NCBI RefSeq assembly: GCF_000340215.1
Contig: NW_006921533.1
Location: 6,477,424-6,541,423 of the forward strand
DNA: 64,000 bases
From: Pseudocercospora fijiensis CIRAD86
Taxonomy: Eukaryota; Ascomycota; Dothideomycetes; Mycosphaerellales; Mycosphaerellaceae
Reading direction: 5' to 3'
Part shown: positions 48,762 through 60,089 of the stretch, one piece after another
Numbering within the stretch: the stretch's first letter is position 1
Layout of the letters: every line of letters starts with the position of its first letter
Program-made: the position numbers and the translations under genes
The notes under the pieces: generated by a model
What the model was told of the DNA's origin: nothing
Database searches by the model: none
The model's input: only the letters and a program-made list of their open reading frames with translations

Positions 48762-49069
48762 TATAAGAACCTAAGTAAGTAAAGTCTTCTGTCCTGCCTT
48801 AGCAAGCCTATATAACAATTATATAATGTTATTACGTACACTGCGGTACTATCTCGCTAGCGCAAAGCCTACTTAGCGTATACGCGGAAAAGCTCGGTCG
48901 CTCGTACGGACATACTCGGTTGCCGGCTCGGTATATATACTATCCGTACGTAGCCTAGTTAATAGTAAACGCTCTGCCCTGTTCTAAAAAGGCACGGTTT
49001 AGTTCTACTATCTACTACTAAGATTAGTAGAGGGTGTTCTATACGTTACTATATACCTATTTTCTTATA
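48762..49069 (+). repeat. Gypsy-2 5' LTR, 308 bp
   Basis: Near-identical to 55,456-55,764; the visible differences are mostly transitions plus one base of length in an A run. Confidence 0.95.
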
Positions 49070-49129
49070 GTTATAAACCGTCTACCCTTCGTAGCGGCCT
49101 ATAGAACCCCGAAAGATAAACGCAAGCGA

Positions 49130-52100
49130 CCCGAATGCGCCGGGCGCGGAAACCGCGCAAAATAATATACTAGGAGCGCCGGTAGTATTAGAAAACGACG
49201 CGGCGATATAACAATATAAGGCCGAATATTAGGCGCGCCGAGAAGCGACCCGCCTACGGCTCGAACGATTTCTAGCTAAGTAAGAAGTGCTTAGGCTAGA
49301 AGTATAGGCTTAAGAAGCTAAGCGAGAAAATACGCGTCTTCGTGCCCTTAGGGACGTAGGCGATATACCGGCTCCGAGTAGCGGCACCGCCGGCGGAGGT
49401 CCTATAATAACCCCTTCCCTAGGTAACGACGACGATAGTAAGGACGAAGTAGAGTTAGCGGACGAGTCGATTTAGAGGCCTAAATCCTAAAGAGCTAAAT
49501 CCCTCTCGTATCGACTACCTCTTTCTAGAAGTACGCTAAGCGTAGCTACTATGCCTAGTATAAGTTACGTAGTCGCTAGTCTTACGGCTATTAAGCCTCG
49601 CCTAAAGGAACCTAAACCCTTTAAAGGCGATACGATTAAGGAATCGAGGCGATTCCTCTAAGAACTCTCTATTACCTTTGCCCTATCCGGAGCTACCTAT
49701 TATACGGACGAAAGTAAGGTACTTTATAGTATTATATACCTCGTAGGCGATACGTAGGAGCGATAGTATAACGAAAACAGCCTTAAAGACCTATAGAATT
49801 ACACCTACTAGGACTTTAAAACCTTCTATCGGGACTACGTCGGGGACCCTATAAACTATATACTAGACGTAACCCTCGAGTATAAGGCAGCTCGTTAGCG
49901 TAAGGGACAGTTAGTCTAAAGCTTTACCCTAAAGCTCGTAGTGCTCGAAGACTAACTTAGCGACTATAGCGAAGAGTATAGGATCCGCTATCTCCTCGTT
50001 AAACTCTAGCCGGCGATTCGTAGCGCGATTATTAAATACTATACGGTACTAACGACGCGTTACGAACTCGTAGAGCTTGCGACGTATATCGAGACCCCTA
50101 ATAAGCCGTCTAGCAAACGCAAGGATCGTAACTACGATAAAACCGGAGGCAATAAAGGCAAGAAGCGTCGATCTAATAGTTACGCTCGTAAGCTATAGTT
50201 AAATCGCGACCGCGGAGTAGGCGAGAAGTATTCGAAGAATAATAACTTGTAAGGCAGGTACGATATTAGTAAGGTCGAATGTTATAGCTATCGCTAGAAA
50301 GGCTATTATAAGAATGTATACCCTAACCGCTATCTCTAGAAAGACGATAACCCTACGGTACGCAAGGTCGCCGCTAACGCTAAGGAAAAGAAGAACGACT
50401 AGAAGGCTAAGGAAAAAGATAAGGCACCTCCTAAGAGCTAGGGATAGGTACGGAATCTTAACTAAGTAGCTTAGTAGTAGTAGTACCTACGGGACGCGTA
50501 CGTAGAGCAATCGTTACGTAAGAGGGGGAAGTCGCCGTCGAATGCTTGCTAGATAATGCTACTAATATTAATATAGTATCGTAAGAATTCGTCCTACGAT
50601 ACTAGCCTTAGCGGATTATTAATACTATACTTCCTAGTACCGATAGTTTCTAGGGTAATTGAGGATACTACTACGGAGCGTATTATCTACGCTTACGGAT
50701 CGCCGACTCTATAGGCTAAGAACGTATTACAACCGGAGTGTTTTATGCTTTCGAAATGCCCCTCTCGGATATTATTCTTAGCCGGCCTTAGAGGCGCGAT
50801 TAAAAGGTAATCGTCGATAGCTCGATAGATGCCTAGACCTATAGGAACGAAGCCGTAGCGCGTACGATATACGTATAGGAACTATAGGAATTCTAGAAGG
50901 ATATACGTAACGCTCTATACGTATATACGATTAGCGTTCGCTAGCTCCGCGATATCGCTAAAGGTTCCTCCTTACTAGAAGAATTTAAAGACTTCGAAGA
51001 CGTCTTTATAATAACGCCCGAAGCGAGACGCAAGCTCCCTAAAGATATAGAGTATACGATTAACCTAATCCCTAAAACGAAGCCGCTATATAAACCTCTC
51101 TACTACTCTTTAGGAAGAGAGCTAGGCGATCTTCGTAATTACCTAAGCTTAGCCTTAGAGAACGATTAGATCTAGCTTAGTATAAGCGAGGTAGGTACGC
51201 CGATCCTATTCGTACTAAAGAAGGATAGTAGTCTAAGACTCTACGTCGATTATAGGGGGCTAAACGAGATTACTATTAAAAATCGTTACCCCCTACCTCT
51301 TATTAGCGAAACGCTTAATAGGCTTAAGGACGCCGAATAGTATACGTCCTTAGACCTTTAGGATACATATTACCGTATTTGTATTAAGCGAGGCGACGAG
51401 TAGAAGACTGCGTTCTATACGCGGTACGGGCACTTCGAGTATAAGGTAATGCCTTTTAGGCTTACTAATACTCCTGCTACGTTTTAAGGATATATTAATA
51501 GGGCGTTAGCTAGCCTAGTTAATATTTACTATATCGTCTACCTTAACGATATTCTTATTTATAGCAAAACGCGAGAGGACTACGTATAAGACGTACGCGC
51601 TATCCTTACGCGGCTTAGAAAGTTTACGCTATACGCAAATAGGAAGAAATGTTCCTTCTAGAAGAAAGAAGTCGAATTCCTAGGGTTTATCGTTAGTACC
51701 GAAGGCGTGTCGATAGATTAGCGTAGAGTAAACGCTATTACCGAATAGCCTCGCCTATTAACGCTAAAGGAGGTTTAATCCTTCCTCGGATTCTATAACT
51801 TCTATCGGAGGTTTATCCCTAATTACTCCCGGATCGTTATACTACTAACCGCCCTATTAAAAGGAGCCGTAAATAGCTAGAAGCTAGGGTAGGTCCCGTA
51901 GGGCGAAAGCGAGGAGTAAGCGTTCCGCTAGCTAAAGGCTGCCTTTAGCTCGGCCTCGATATTGCGATGCTATAATCCTACGAAGCCCCTATATATCGAG
52001 ACCGATACCTCTACGTTCGCCTTAGTAGGAATTATATTATAATAGAGCGAAGATAGGAATTAGTACCCCCTAGCCTTCTAGTTACGAAAAATAATCCTAG

Positions 52101-54062
52101 CTAAGATTAATTATAAGACCTATAACTAGGAGCTCCTAGCGGTTATCGAATCCTTTAAGTATTAGCGCCCGTACCTCGATAGCGCCTAGTATACGATCCG
52201 CGTAGTTGTCGACTACGCTAATCTTAAGGGCTTTATAAAGATAAAGTAGCTTATCGGAAGGTAGGTAAGATAGGCAACCTTCCTTATACCTTTCGACTTT
52301 ACTATTAAATATCGGGCTAGTAAACGAAATCTAGCCGATATACCTTCGCGACGTAGCGACTACGAGAGCGAGTCGTAGGCGGCGAACAACCTTCTTCCTA
52401 TATTATAGTCGAAACTAGCTCTATAGTTAAATCTACCCGAGGATATCGAGCCGATTATAAAACGTATCTCTATTATATATATAGGGATACGAGACGCTAG
52501 TATAGCGCTAGCGGAACGTAAGAGTTTCATTAGTAGCCCCGTAAGAGTAGCGGCTACTATCGTTAGGAATAATAGGCCCTACTATAAGACGCCTAATATA
52601 ATCCTTAGTTTCGTATACACTTTGTAATAGCTAGAGCAAGCGAGAGGAGGAGGCTTATATAAGATAAGCTTACCGTCGGGTAGCTTAGCCTCGTTAAGTA
52701 GTTCTAACCTCCCGCCTAGCTATTCTCGTCGTAGTAACCTTATTTACTATAGCGATGCGCTATATATCTCTAAGGACTACGTATTGCGTACGTAACTAAT
52801 ACGTATATACTACGACGACCCTTTAGCTAGACACTTTAGTATAGCTAAGACTATAGACCTAATACGCCGAAAGTACTTCTAGCCGAAGCTAGCCGAGGAT
52901 ATTACAGCCTATATCCGGACCTATAGAATTTGTTAATAGTCGAAGGCGAAGCGCTATCGCCTATACGGCGAGCTCGCTACTCTACCTATACCGACCCGAC
53001 CTTAGTAAGAATTAACGATAGACTTTATTACCGATCTCCCGCTAAGTAAGCTCGGTACCTACGTATATACTACGATCCTCGTAATAGTCGACCGCTATAC
53101 GAAGATAAGCCTCTTTATCCTAACGACGAAGAAGTATATAGTAGTAGAACTCGTAGATATCCTTTAAAGGGAGGTAATTAGGCGTTTTAGAGTGCTATCG
53201 GGTATTATTAGCGATCGTAGATCGCTATTTACTAGCTAGTTTTAGAGCGACTTCTACTTCGAAGCGTATATAAAGCGTAGGCTTAGTATAGCCTTCTATC
53301 CTTAGACTAATAGGTAAACCGAACGCGCGAACTAGACTCTCGAGCAATATCTTCGATACTATTGCTCTAAGAACTAGGATAATTAGGCTAAACTATTGCC
53401 TTAGGCAGAGTTTGCCTATAATAATAGCGTTTATCCTACGTTACGTATAAGCCCCTTTAAGATGCTCTACGGCTTCAACCCTAATTTAATACTAAGCGTA
53501 AATAAGCTACTAGCTCGGGACGAGCTAACTAAGGGAAGGGTACTAGTAGCTATCGACGCTATAGAGCGACTACGGAAAGCATATAAAACGCTTATAGAAC
53601 GCTAGTAGAAAGTAGTAGAATACTAGGCTAAGCAATATAATATATACTATACTACTAAGACGTATAGTATAGGCGACCTAGTCTTACTATCGACAAAGAA
53701 TATTAGCTTAGATATCCTAAAGAAGAAACTTAGCCCGAAGTATATAGGGCCTTTTTATATTATCGACGTAGTCGGAGCGTAGGCGTACCGCCTAGTACTA
53801 CTATTAAGTACGAAGATCTATAATGTTTTCTATATTTCCCTCCTCGAGCCTTAGTATAGGCGCGATAGCGAGGAGTATAAGATAAGTATACCTATCGCTA
53901 AAGGTAACGAGTAGTAGGTAGAAACAATCGTAGCTAAGAAGATAAAAAAGCGGAAGGCGTACTACCTTATTAAGTAGCGAGGTTAGCCTAAAGAATATAA
54001 TACTTAGGAGCTAGCTATTTATATTAAAGATTCTATAGCGTTAGACGAGTTCGAAGCTTAAG
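49130..54062 (+). pseudogene. Gypsy-2 gag-pol relic (gag, protease, RT, RNase H, integrase, chromodomain)
   Basis: The plus strand, read through TAG stops, gives a charged coiled-coil-like N-terminus, then gag (KPFKGDTIKESRRFL, about 49,615). A CCHC knuckle follows (CYSYR-KGYYKNVYPNR, about 50,280-50,330, last Cys changed to Tyr). RT shows DFEDVFIITPEARRKLP (about 50,985), [20 protein letters not shown] (about 51,240-51,300), MPFRLTNTPATF (about 51,450) and YIVYLNDILIYS (about 51,530; D to N in the YLDD box). RNase H and integrase regions continue to about 53.8 kb. A C-terminal chromodomain (YYLIK-RG-PKEYNT, about 53,960-54,005) ends with TAA at about 54,060. Confidence 0.85.
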
Positions 54063-54199
54063 CGAAGCGTAAGCGTAGGTAGTAATTAAAACAAAAGAAA
54101 ATGAAACTTAGAAAAAATAGTAGACACGTGCTCGTTTCGCTACTAAAAAAAGGCCTATCGGCCTAGTATATATAAAGGTAGCGCCGCGTAGGCGCGGCG

Positions 54200-55050
54200 A
54201 CGGCGGGCCGTCTACTCTACTTATCCTTAGACTCCTCCTCCTCCTCGTCCTTCTCTTCGATACCTATAGCGGTATCGATAGTAGCGACGGCCTTAGCGCC
54301 GACGCGCTAAGCGAGGTTCTAGTATAGTTATTATACGAAGCGTAAGTAAAACGAGGCTATAGGAAAAACTATACCTAACGACTAATCTCTACTAAACTAG
54401 CTAGGTTAGTACCGATATACTCGAGGGTACCGAGTAGGTTAACGTCCGTAAGGGACCCGCTAGCGGCCCTCTTACGGGCTAGGGCTTTGCTACCTAGGAT
54501 TACCTTATTCTTATTAATATAAAAGGCGTCGAGCGTAGATAGGATAACTAATAACGAGGTTAGCATACGAAGCGTAAGCGGAGCGTATAAGAAACCTATA
54601 TACGACGACGGCGTCTAGGTTAGCCTAGAGTGCCTCTAAAGCCTTATTAAACTCCTCGAGGGAGTCGTAGCCGTCTAGGTCGTATAGGTCGCGCGTAGAG
54701 CGTACGGCGCGGATACAGGCTAGTAGCGACACTAGCGCGCGTACTATAATAGGCGTATAAGGGTAGTAGCTGCTACGGTAGCGATTGCAGTTGCGCTTAG
54801 TAGTAGGGTCTATATTGCCGCCTATATAGAGCTTAGATAGGTCTACTAAAGCGAGTTAGTTACGAAGCGCGTACGCGTAGCAAGGGGCGAGAAAACGTAC
54901 CGTTAGCCGTTATATACCTAAAGTAACGAGTATAGCCCTCTAGGACTTTTAGTAGGCGCTAGGTAGGCGTAGTAGGTATCGTAGGGCTAGCGCCTACGGC
55001 GCACTTGCCTACGGCACGTATAGGGGTAGATATGCTAGTAATGTTTTTTT
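54200..55050 (-). other. Antisense coding-like region in the 3' part of gypsy-2
   Basis: Between the pol stop and the 3' LTR the minus strand has open stretches, including 54,375-54,566 (MLTSLLVILSTLDAFYINKN...). Near 54,215-54,260 it has an acidic run EEKDEEEEE. I recognise no domain. It may be a decayed antisense ORF or simply the element's 3' untranslated region. Confidence 0.3.
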
Positions 55051-55455
55051 AGATAGATATTTAAAAAAGAAAAATCTTTAAGTAATACTAGAGGGGCGCG
55101 AGAGGGGAGTAGGCGGGGAGTAGGCGGGTAGTATTTAGAGCGCTTAGAAAAAGAAGAAGTTTTTAAGCGGGCTTCAAATGCTTTAAATACTCGCCTCGCT
55201 TTCGGATAGCTTACGTTCTCGCGTAGCTACCGCGTTCTTAGAAATTTAGGCAACCTCTAGTTAGTACTAGAAGTAGCCGCGCTTTAAATCTATAAACAGA
55301 CAAGCAACTACGAGGCAAATTATAACGTGCCTAGTAACTATAGCCTAGTAATAGGTGCGTATAAGACGCGTATATATAGCGTAGAGTATAAGAAATAGTA
55401 TAATTTACTATATTGCCCTATAGCTAGGATAGCTATACCGGGGGAAGGAGATAAT

Positions 55456-55764
55456 TATAAGAACCTAAGTAAGTAAAGTCTTCTATCCTGCCTTAGCAAG
55501 CCTATATAACAATTATGTAATGTTATTATATATACTACGGTACTGTCTTGCTAGCGCAAAGCCTGCTTAGCGTATACGCGGAAAAGCTCGGTCGCTCGTA
55601 CGGATATACTCGGTTGCCGGCTCGGTATATATACTATCCGTACGTAGCCTAGTTAATAGTAAACGCTCTGCCCTGTTCTAAAAAAGGCACGGTTTAGTTC
55701 TACTATCTACTACTAAGATTAGTAGAGGGTGTTCTATACGTTGCTATATACCTATTTTCTTACA
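55456..55764 (+). repeat. Gypsy-2 3' LTR, 309 bp
   Basis: Second copy of the gypsy-2 LTR, ending ttcttaca and followed by the cccgc target-site duplication (55,765-55,769). Confidence 0.95.
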
Positions 55765-55769
55765 CCCGC

Positions 55770-56683
55770 CGATAGAATAACTAAGCTCTATAGCCTATAG
55801 AACTAATAGAGGTTTATATAGCAACTTAGGCTGTTAAGGCTACTAACTAATAGGCCTTAAAGTAAAGCAGGACTAGAACTAGGGGATATATAAGGAGACA
55901 ACTCTTCCTTTAACGACCCCTTCCTTCTTAATAATACGAAGACAACTCTATATAATACTTAGTAGGCGGCGCCTCCCCCCCCCTATTAACTATAACTAAG
56001 TCGATTAAACACACCTCTATCGATTAGCGCTAACAAAAGTGTCTAATACGATAGCGACGACTAATTAGGACAAAGGATTCAACCTTACTTCCTAATACGT
56101 TATTGTCGCCTATATTATTACTTCGAACGTTACTTCTACTAACTAATAATAAGTCTGCGGCGATTGTATTAGTACTAGTAATAATAGTGCAGTAGTCTTA
56201 GCTAAGGGTAGCGTCCTTAGTTTAAGTTACCTATCCTAATTTATTAAACCTATTTAATTAATATATATCTTACTTGATCTGTTATCTAATTAAATAGACG
56301 CTACCTATGCGATTAATATAATAACCGATAGTAATAATATAACGGGCTAACTTTACTAAACGATGCGAGTTCTTATATAAGGCTTAATAGCGTCGGTCCG
56401 TACCGAGACTATATAGGAAGATAATAGTTCCTAGTAATAGGGACTATATATAAAGGTGCATATATAGTCCGGATTATATAACGATATCCTTCTAGGGTAA
56501 TCGGGGTATAAAATAAGACTCTCTTATATATAGTATAGATTTAAACTAACTTTTTATTATTTTAGTAAGGTACTATATAGGAAGATAAAAAGACTAATTT
56601 TTCTTTTGTTTATATATAAAGAAGCATTAACTACCTTGCCTAAAACGGAAGGTAAACCCCTTTTTGTATAAGCTAAGGGGGTG
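55770..56683 (+). pseudogene. Copia 3' end: RNase H C-terminus and 3' untranslated region
   Basis: The copia frame resumes (DRITKLYSL, then QLRLL near 55,825), matching the 'ADGLTKPL' C-terminus of copia pol. Non-coding sequence then runs to the polypurine tract before the right LTR. Confidence 0.7.
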
Positions 56684-56725
56684 TGTAACGCATAAGCTTA
56701 ATTATATAATATAAGCTTAGTTATA
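56684..56725 (+). repeat. Copia right LTR (about 42 bp)
   Basis: Direct repeat of 30,350-30,391, with C to T changes (gttaca to gttata at its end), preceded by a purine tract. Confidence 0.75.
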
Positions 56726-57981
56726 TAATCCGAGCGAAGCCGGATGTTTTTAGGCCGTAGTTAGAGTGTTCGAGGAGCTTGCGACGAGGATACGGAAACG
56801 GAGGTCTAAAAACAGTAGGCGAGCGGCGGATAACAATTAGTCTTAGTAGGCGTATTGCGAGGGTCGTCTACGGAAGGGGTTAAATCTAAAGATGCGCTTA
56901 TATAAATTCAGCTATAGCCTCTTATTAGTCGAAAAAGAAAACGAAATTACGTATTAATACCTTAGGCTCGCGAATATAACTATTGTTATAGGACTAAATG
57001 CACGCTTCCGAATACGCTAACTTTACGCTTCTAAATATGCTAAATGCACGCTTCTATATCTACTAAATACGTAGGCTCCGATACGCGTAGGCTCCGATAC
57101 GTAGTATATAAGAAGAAAGAGATACATTATAGGTTAGAACTAGTAGGAATATAGGCAGTAAAAGAGAAGGATATAAAGGACATTAGTAGAGCAAAACTAT
57201 AGAGCGAAGCTGCCCGGGGCCGGTCTAGCGGATAAGAGGTTACTCCTCGACCTATATAACCCTTTAAGATATACCTAATTAACGAGATATAACTACTAGA
57301 CTTATAATCGCCTTAACCTATAGAAACTAGACGAACTGCGTTTTTTAGACAATCGAAGGCTACTAAACCTAGTTATTAGTTATTTACCGGTAGACGAGAC
57401 CGTCGGGTTAAATAGGGTACCGACGCCCTTCTACTTTTTAGGCTTATAGCTAGTTTTTAGGTACTGTAGCTCCTATTATATGCTTGCTCTAATTTCTAAG
57501 TAAATAATACTAAAGAACTCAGGGGTTATATTACTTAAAGCGGGAGCAGAGCTGCAAATACTTCTTACGTTCGCCTATTATAGTAAATAAGAACGCGTTC
57601 GTATTGTAATTAGACGCAGGGCGTATATTCTTATATACTAATATACTATTGTCGTCGCTAGCGTTATAGTAGCGTAGTTAGAAGCGTAAAAGATACGTAG
57701 CGAGGTAAGGTTTAGATAAGAAGCTAGTTAAGGGTTCAATTTAGCGACTAGAAGGGACATTATTATAATTAATAAGTTAGTAGCCTCTAACTATTTAATC
57801 AATTACTTAGTTAATCTTATATCTATACCGAAGCCGACCGAGTTAAGTCGATTAAGTACATTTCCGGCAAACTACGCTAGCAAAAGTAATTAATACGATA
57901 ACGACGGGAGCCTAAGGCAAATATTCCGCACGCTAGGTAGTATATATACGATATAAGAGATAAATAAAGTAGGCGACTAAC
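56726..57981. other. RIP-degraded sequence right of the copia, no gene recognised
   Basis: About 1.25 kb with many TA steps and no open frame of note. It includes a short repeat of the type taggctccgatacg near 57,070-57,100. Probably another decayed repeat. Confidence 0.45.
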
Positions 57982-58275
57982 GAGCACTCCGCGTAGTAAG
58001 AGATAGGGTTTATCCCCTCCCTCTAAGCGCTAACGTTAGCAAAGGTAGGAGCACTCCGCGTAGTAAGGGATAGGGTTTATCCCCTCCCTCTAAGCGCTAA
58101 TATTAGTAAAGAAAATATAGCTACTAAAGCGGTAAGGCTACGGGGGGTTTAGGAGGAACAACTATCCCCCTAGCCTCTAAGCGGCAACGTTAGTAGAAGG
58201 AGCACTCTACGCGGTAAGGGAGGGGGTTTAGGAGAAACGACTATCCCCCTCCCTCTAAGCGCTAGCGCTTACAAA
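57982..58275. repeat. Tandem repeat, four imperfect units of about 67-84 bp
   Basis: Units start at 57,982, 58,049, about 58,116 and 58,200. Units 1 and 2 are almost identical (gagcactccgcgtagtaag, then tatcccctccctctaagcgc). Units 3 and 4 share the ctatccccct...ctctaagcg core. Confidence 0.8.
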
Positions 58276-58483
58276 GGTACGTTTATAAAGGTAGGCAGCA
58301 AGAGATACTTTGTAAATAAAAAGGTTTATATTATTTATAGTCTGTGCTCGTAAATTCTATTATATGCAAGAACCCGTATTCTATTCCCTTTTAGGTATAG
58401 TGCGTTCGGAAAGCGCTACTATAAATAGAGACCTCCTTTGCGACTTCTATATCTTAGCTATCGACATTCTTCTAAGCTATTTG

Positions 58484-58484
<1 letters not shown>

Positions 58485-58515
<31 letters not shown>
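58485..58515. repeat. (AT)n microsatellite
   Basis: About 15 uninterrupted at units. Confidence 0.95.
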
Positions 58516-58516
<1 letters not shown>

Positions 58517-58559
58517 GAGCTAGGGACGACTAGCAAACTATATAATAACTAAATACCGA

Positions 58560-59640
58560 TACTACGAACAAGATAGCGGTATAATCGAAGCTCGCGATAT
58601 ACGATGCCTCGAGTACCTACTATACTCTATTAATACTATTAAATAGTTAGACCGTAAAGCGTATCGCCCTATATAAGCCTTATACCTTCTAAGACTAAGT
58701 ACGAGTATATAGGCGCAATCCTTACCGTACGACTAGGCGCCGACTCGAGCGACTATTTAATAAGTAGATCGTACCTATAATCCGCGATCTCGAGGAGGCG
58801 ATAGAATATACTTTAATAGAAGGCGATATTATAGAGGCGCACAATATAGCTAAGTATATACTACTTATATATCTTAAATAGTATACTACGAAGGATCTTA
58901 AGCCCGCTCTCTACGCCGCCGAGAACTATCGGTATATTAACCTTATAGCTAAGATTTAAGGCATTATTTAGTAGAACATACCTATCTATTCGTTTATAGC
59001 ATTAGTTAGCTAGTAGTTTGTTTACTAGTACGGTTAAGCAGCTGCTAGTATACCTAGCGGCAATCTACCTAGCGGTCTACTAAAGAAGAATATACCTACC
59101 GATCGAGTCGATACTACCGACGAAGATAGCGAAGTCGACGAAGACTATAAAGGCGAGAAGGAGACATAATCTAATTGTAGATTGCTAAAGAAGCTATTAA
59201 GCTTTATAAAAGGCGCTCGAAAGCTACGATAGTGCTCGAAGTGCCGCATATCTAAGAGTACTAGCTAGAAGAAGCGCAAGGTAGATATAGAAGCAGATAC
59301 TAGCTCTACCGCTATTACTCCTACAAAGAAGCGAGGCAGACTACAAAAGGTAGCTTTAAGCGCAGTATCGGTATTATAATTATAGTAGCCGATTGTTATT
59401 TAGTTATCCCCTATACTACCGTCGTCCTTTAATTCTACTACCCTAGGCCCGACTTCTTTAGCATCTAGTAATATTATTGTTGCTCTACGTACTAGCGACC
59501 TAGTTAAGAAGTCGATACTACCTCCGCCGCTACCCTTACGGCTTCCGCGTTCCTTAAACTCTTCTATAGGCAATCCGGCCGACATTCGCCCTCGTAGTTA
59601 GTATAGTAGCGACGATACCGCTACTGCTTAGGCTTGTACT
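58560..59640. other. Coding-like relic of unknown type
   Basis: The plus strand has moderately open, charged stretches: an acidic Asp/Glu-rich part near 59,110-59,165 and a basic part near 59,205-59,285. I recognise no domain. It lies next to a dispersed repeat, so it probably belongs to the same unidentified element. Confidence 0.35.
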
Positions 59641-59644
59641 ATAT

Positions 59645-59937
59645 AGGTAGTAAAGGACGGAAGCTAACACTACTACTACTACTAGTAGTAATAATATAGG
59701 CTACCGAGGGTAACATAACCTATAGCAATATAGGCAGCTATGTTTAGCATAATAGGATAACAAGACGGTTGCTTAGGCTAATAACTAGAGCCCTACAATA
59801 TAGGCATTGTAGAAGTGTAACATAAACAATATACTATACGAGGTTAGTGCCCTATCTACGATACAGAAGGAGGCCTCTTATATAGGCTTAAAACTCAGCC
59901 TAGGTATATAGGCCGGTTACTAGCTAATATCCCTCCC
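59645..59937. repeat. Dispersed repeat, inverted copy of 19,790-20,098
   Basis: Matches the first copy as reverse complement, ending ggccggttactagctaat. Same family of unidentified mobile DNA. Confidence 0.6.
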
Positions 59938-59989
59938 TTTCTTCGTGTCTAACTAGACACGCTTTACATTATACGCTTAAAACAAACAA

Positions 59990-60089
59990 NNNNNNNNNNN
60001 NNNNNNNNNNNNNNNNNNNNNNNNNNNNNNNNNNNNNNNNNNNNNNNNNNNNNNNNNNNNNNNNNNNNNNNNNNNNNNNNNNNNNNNNN
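59990..60089. other. Assembly gap (100 N)
   Basis: Exactly 100 N characters, the conventional size for a scaffold gap of unknown length. Confidence 1.

Larger units (their letters stand above)
48762..55764 (+). mobile_element. Gypsy-2: complete 7.0 kb Ty3/gypsy chromovirus relic
   Basis: Two LTRs (48,762-49,069 and 55,456-55,764) with a polypurine tract (gggggaaggagataat) before the right one. A 5 bp target-site duplication cccgc is present at 48,757-48,761 and 55,765-55,769. The LTR termini were probably tgtaagaa...ttcttaca; the left copy shows RIP changes at both ends. Copia coding sequence continues across the element (DIPA joining DRITKLYSL), proving insertion into the copia. Confidence 0.95.
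30350..56725 (+). mobile_element. Ty1/copia retrotransposon relic carrying two nested gypsy elements
   Basis: Very short direct repeats (LTRs) at 30,350-30,391 and 56,684-56,725 bound the element, with a polypurine stretch (gctaagggggtg) before the right one. The plus strand, read through TAG stops, gives copia order: gag-like (30.7-31.6 kb), protease/integrase region (31.8-33.6 kb), then RT with KQIDIVNAFLNAILLYT (about 34,505-34,555) and FFYIDNIVLLY (about 34,755; usual VDD box, RIP-altered). LGKLL-FLGIKV and TRPDIA end at 35,125. The frame resumes after gypsy-1 as KAVSILLRAL (48,200), continues to 48,756, and resumes after gypsy-2 as DRITKLYSL. Removing both insertions and one copy of each TSD leaves about 6.3 kb, normal for copia. 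No target-site duplication was found for the copia itself. Confidence 0.85.
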
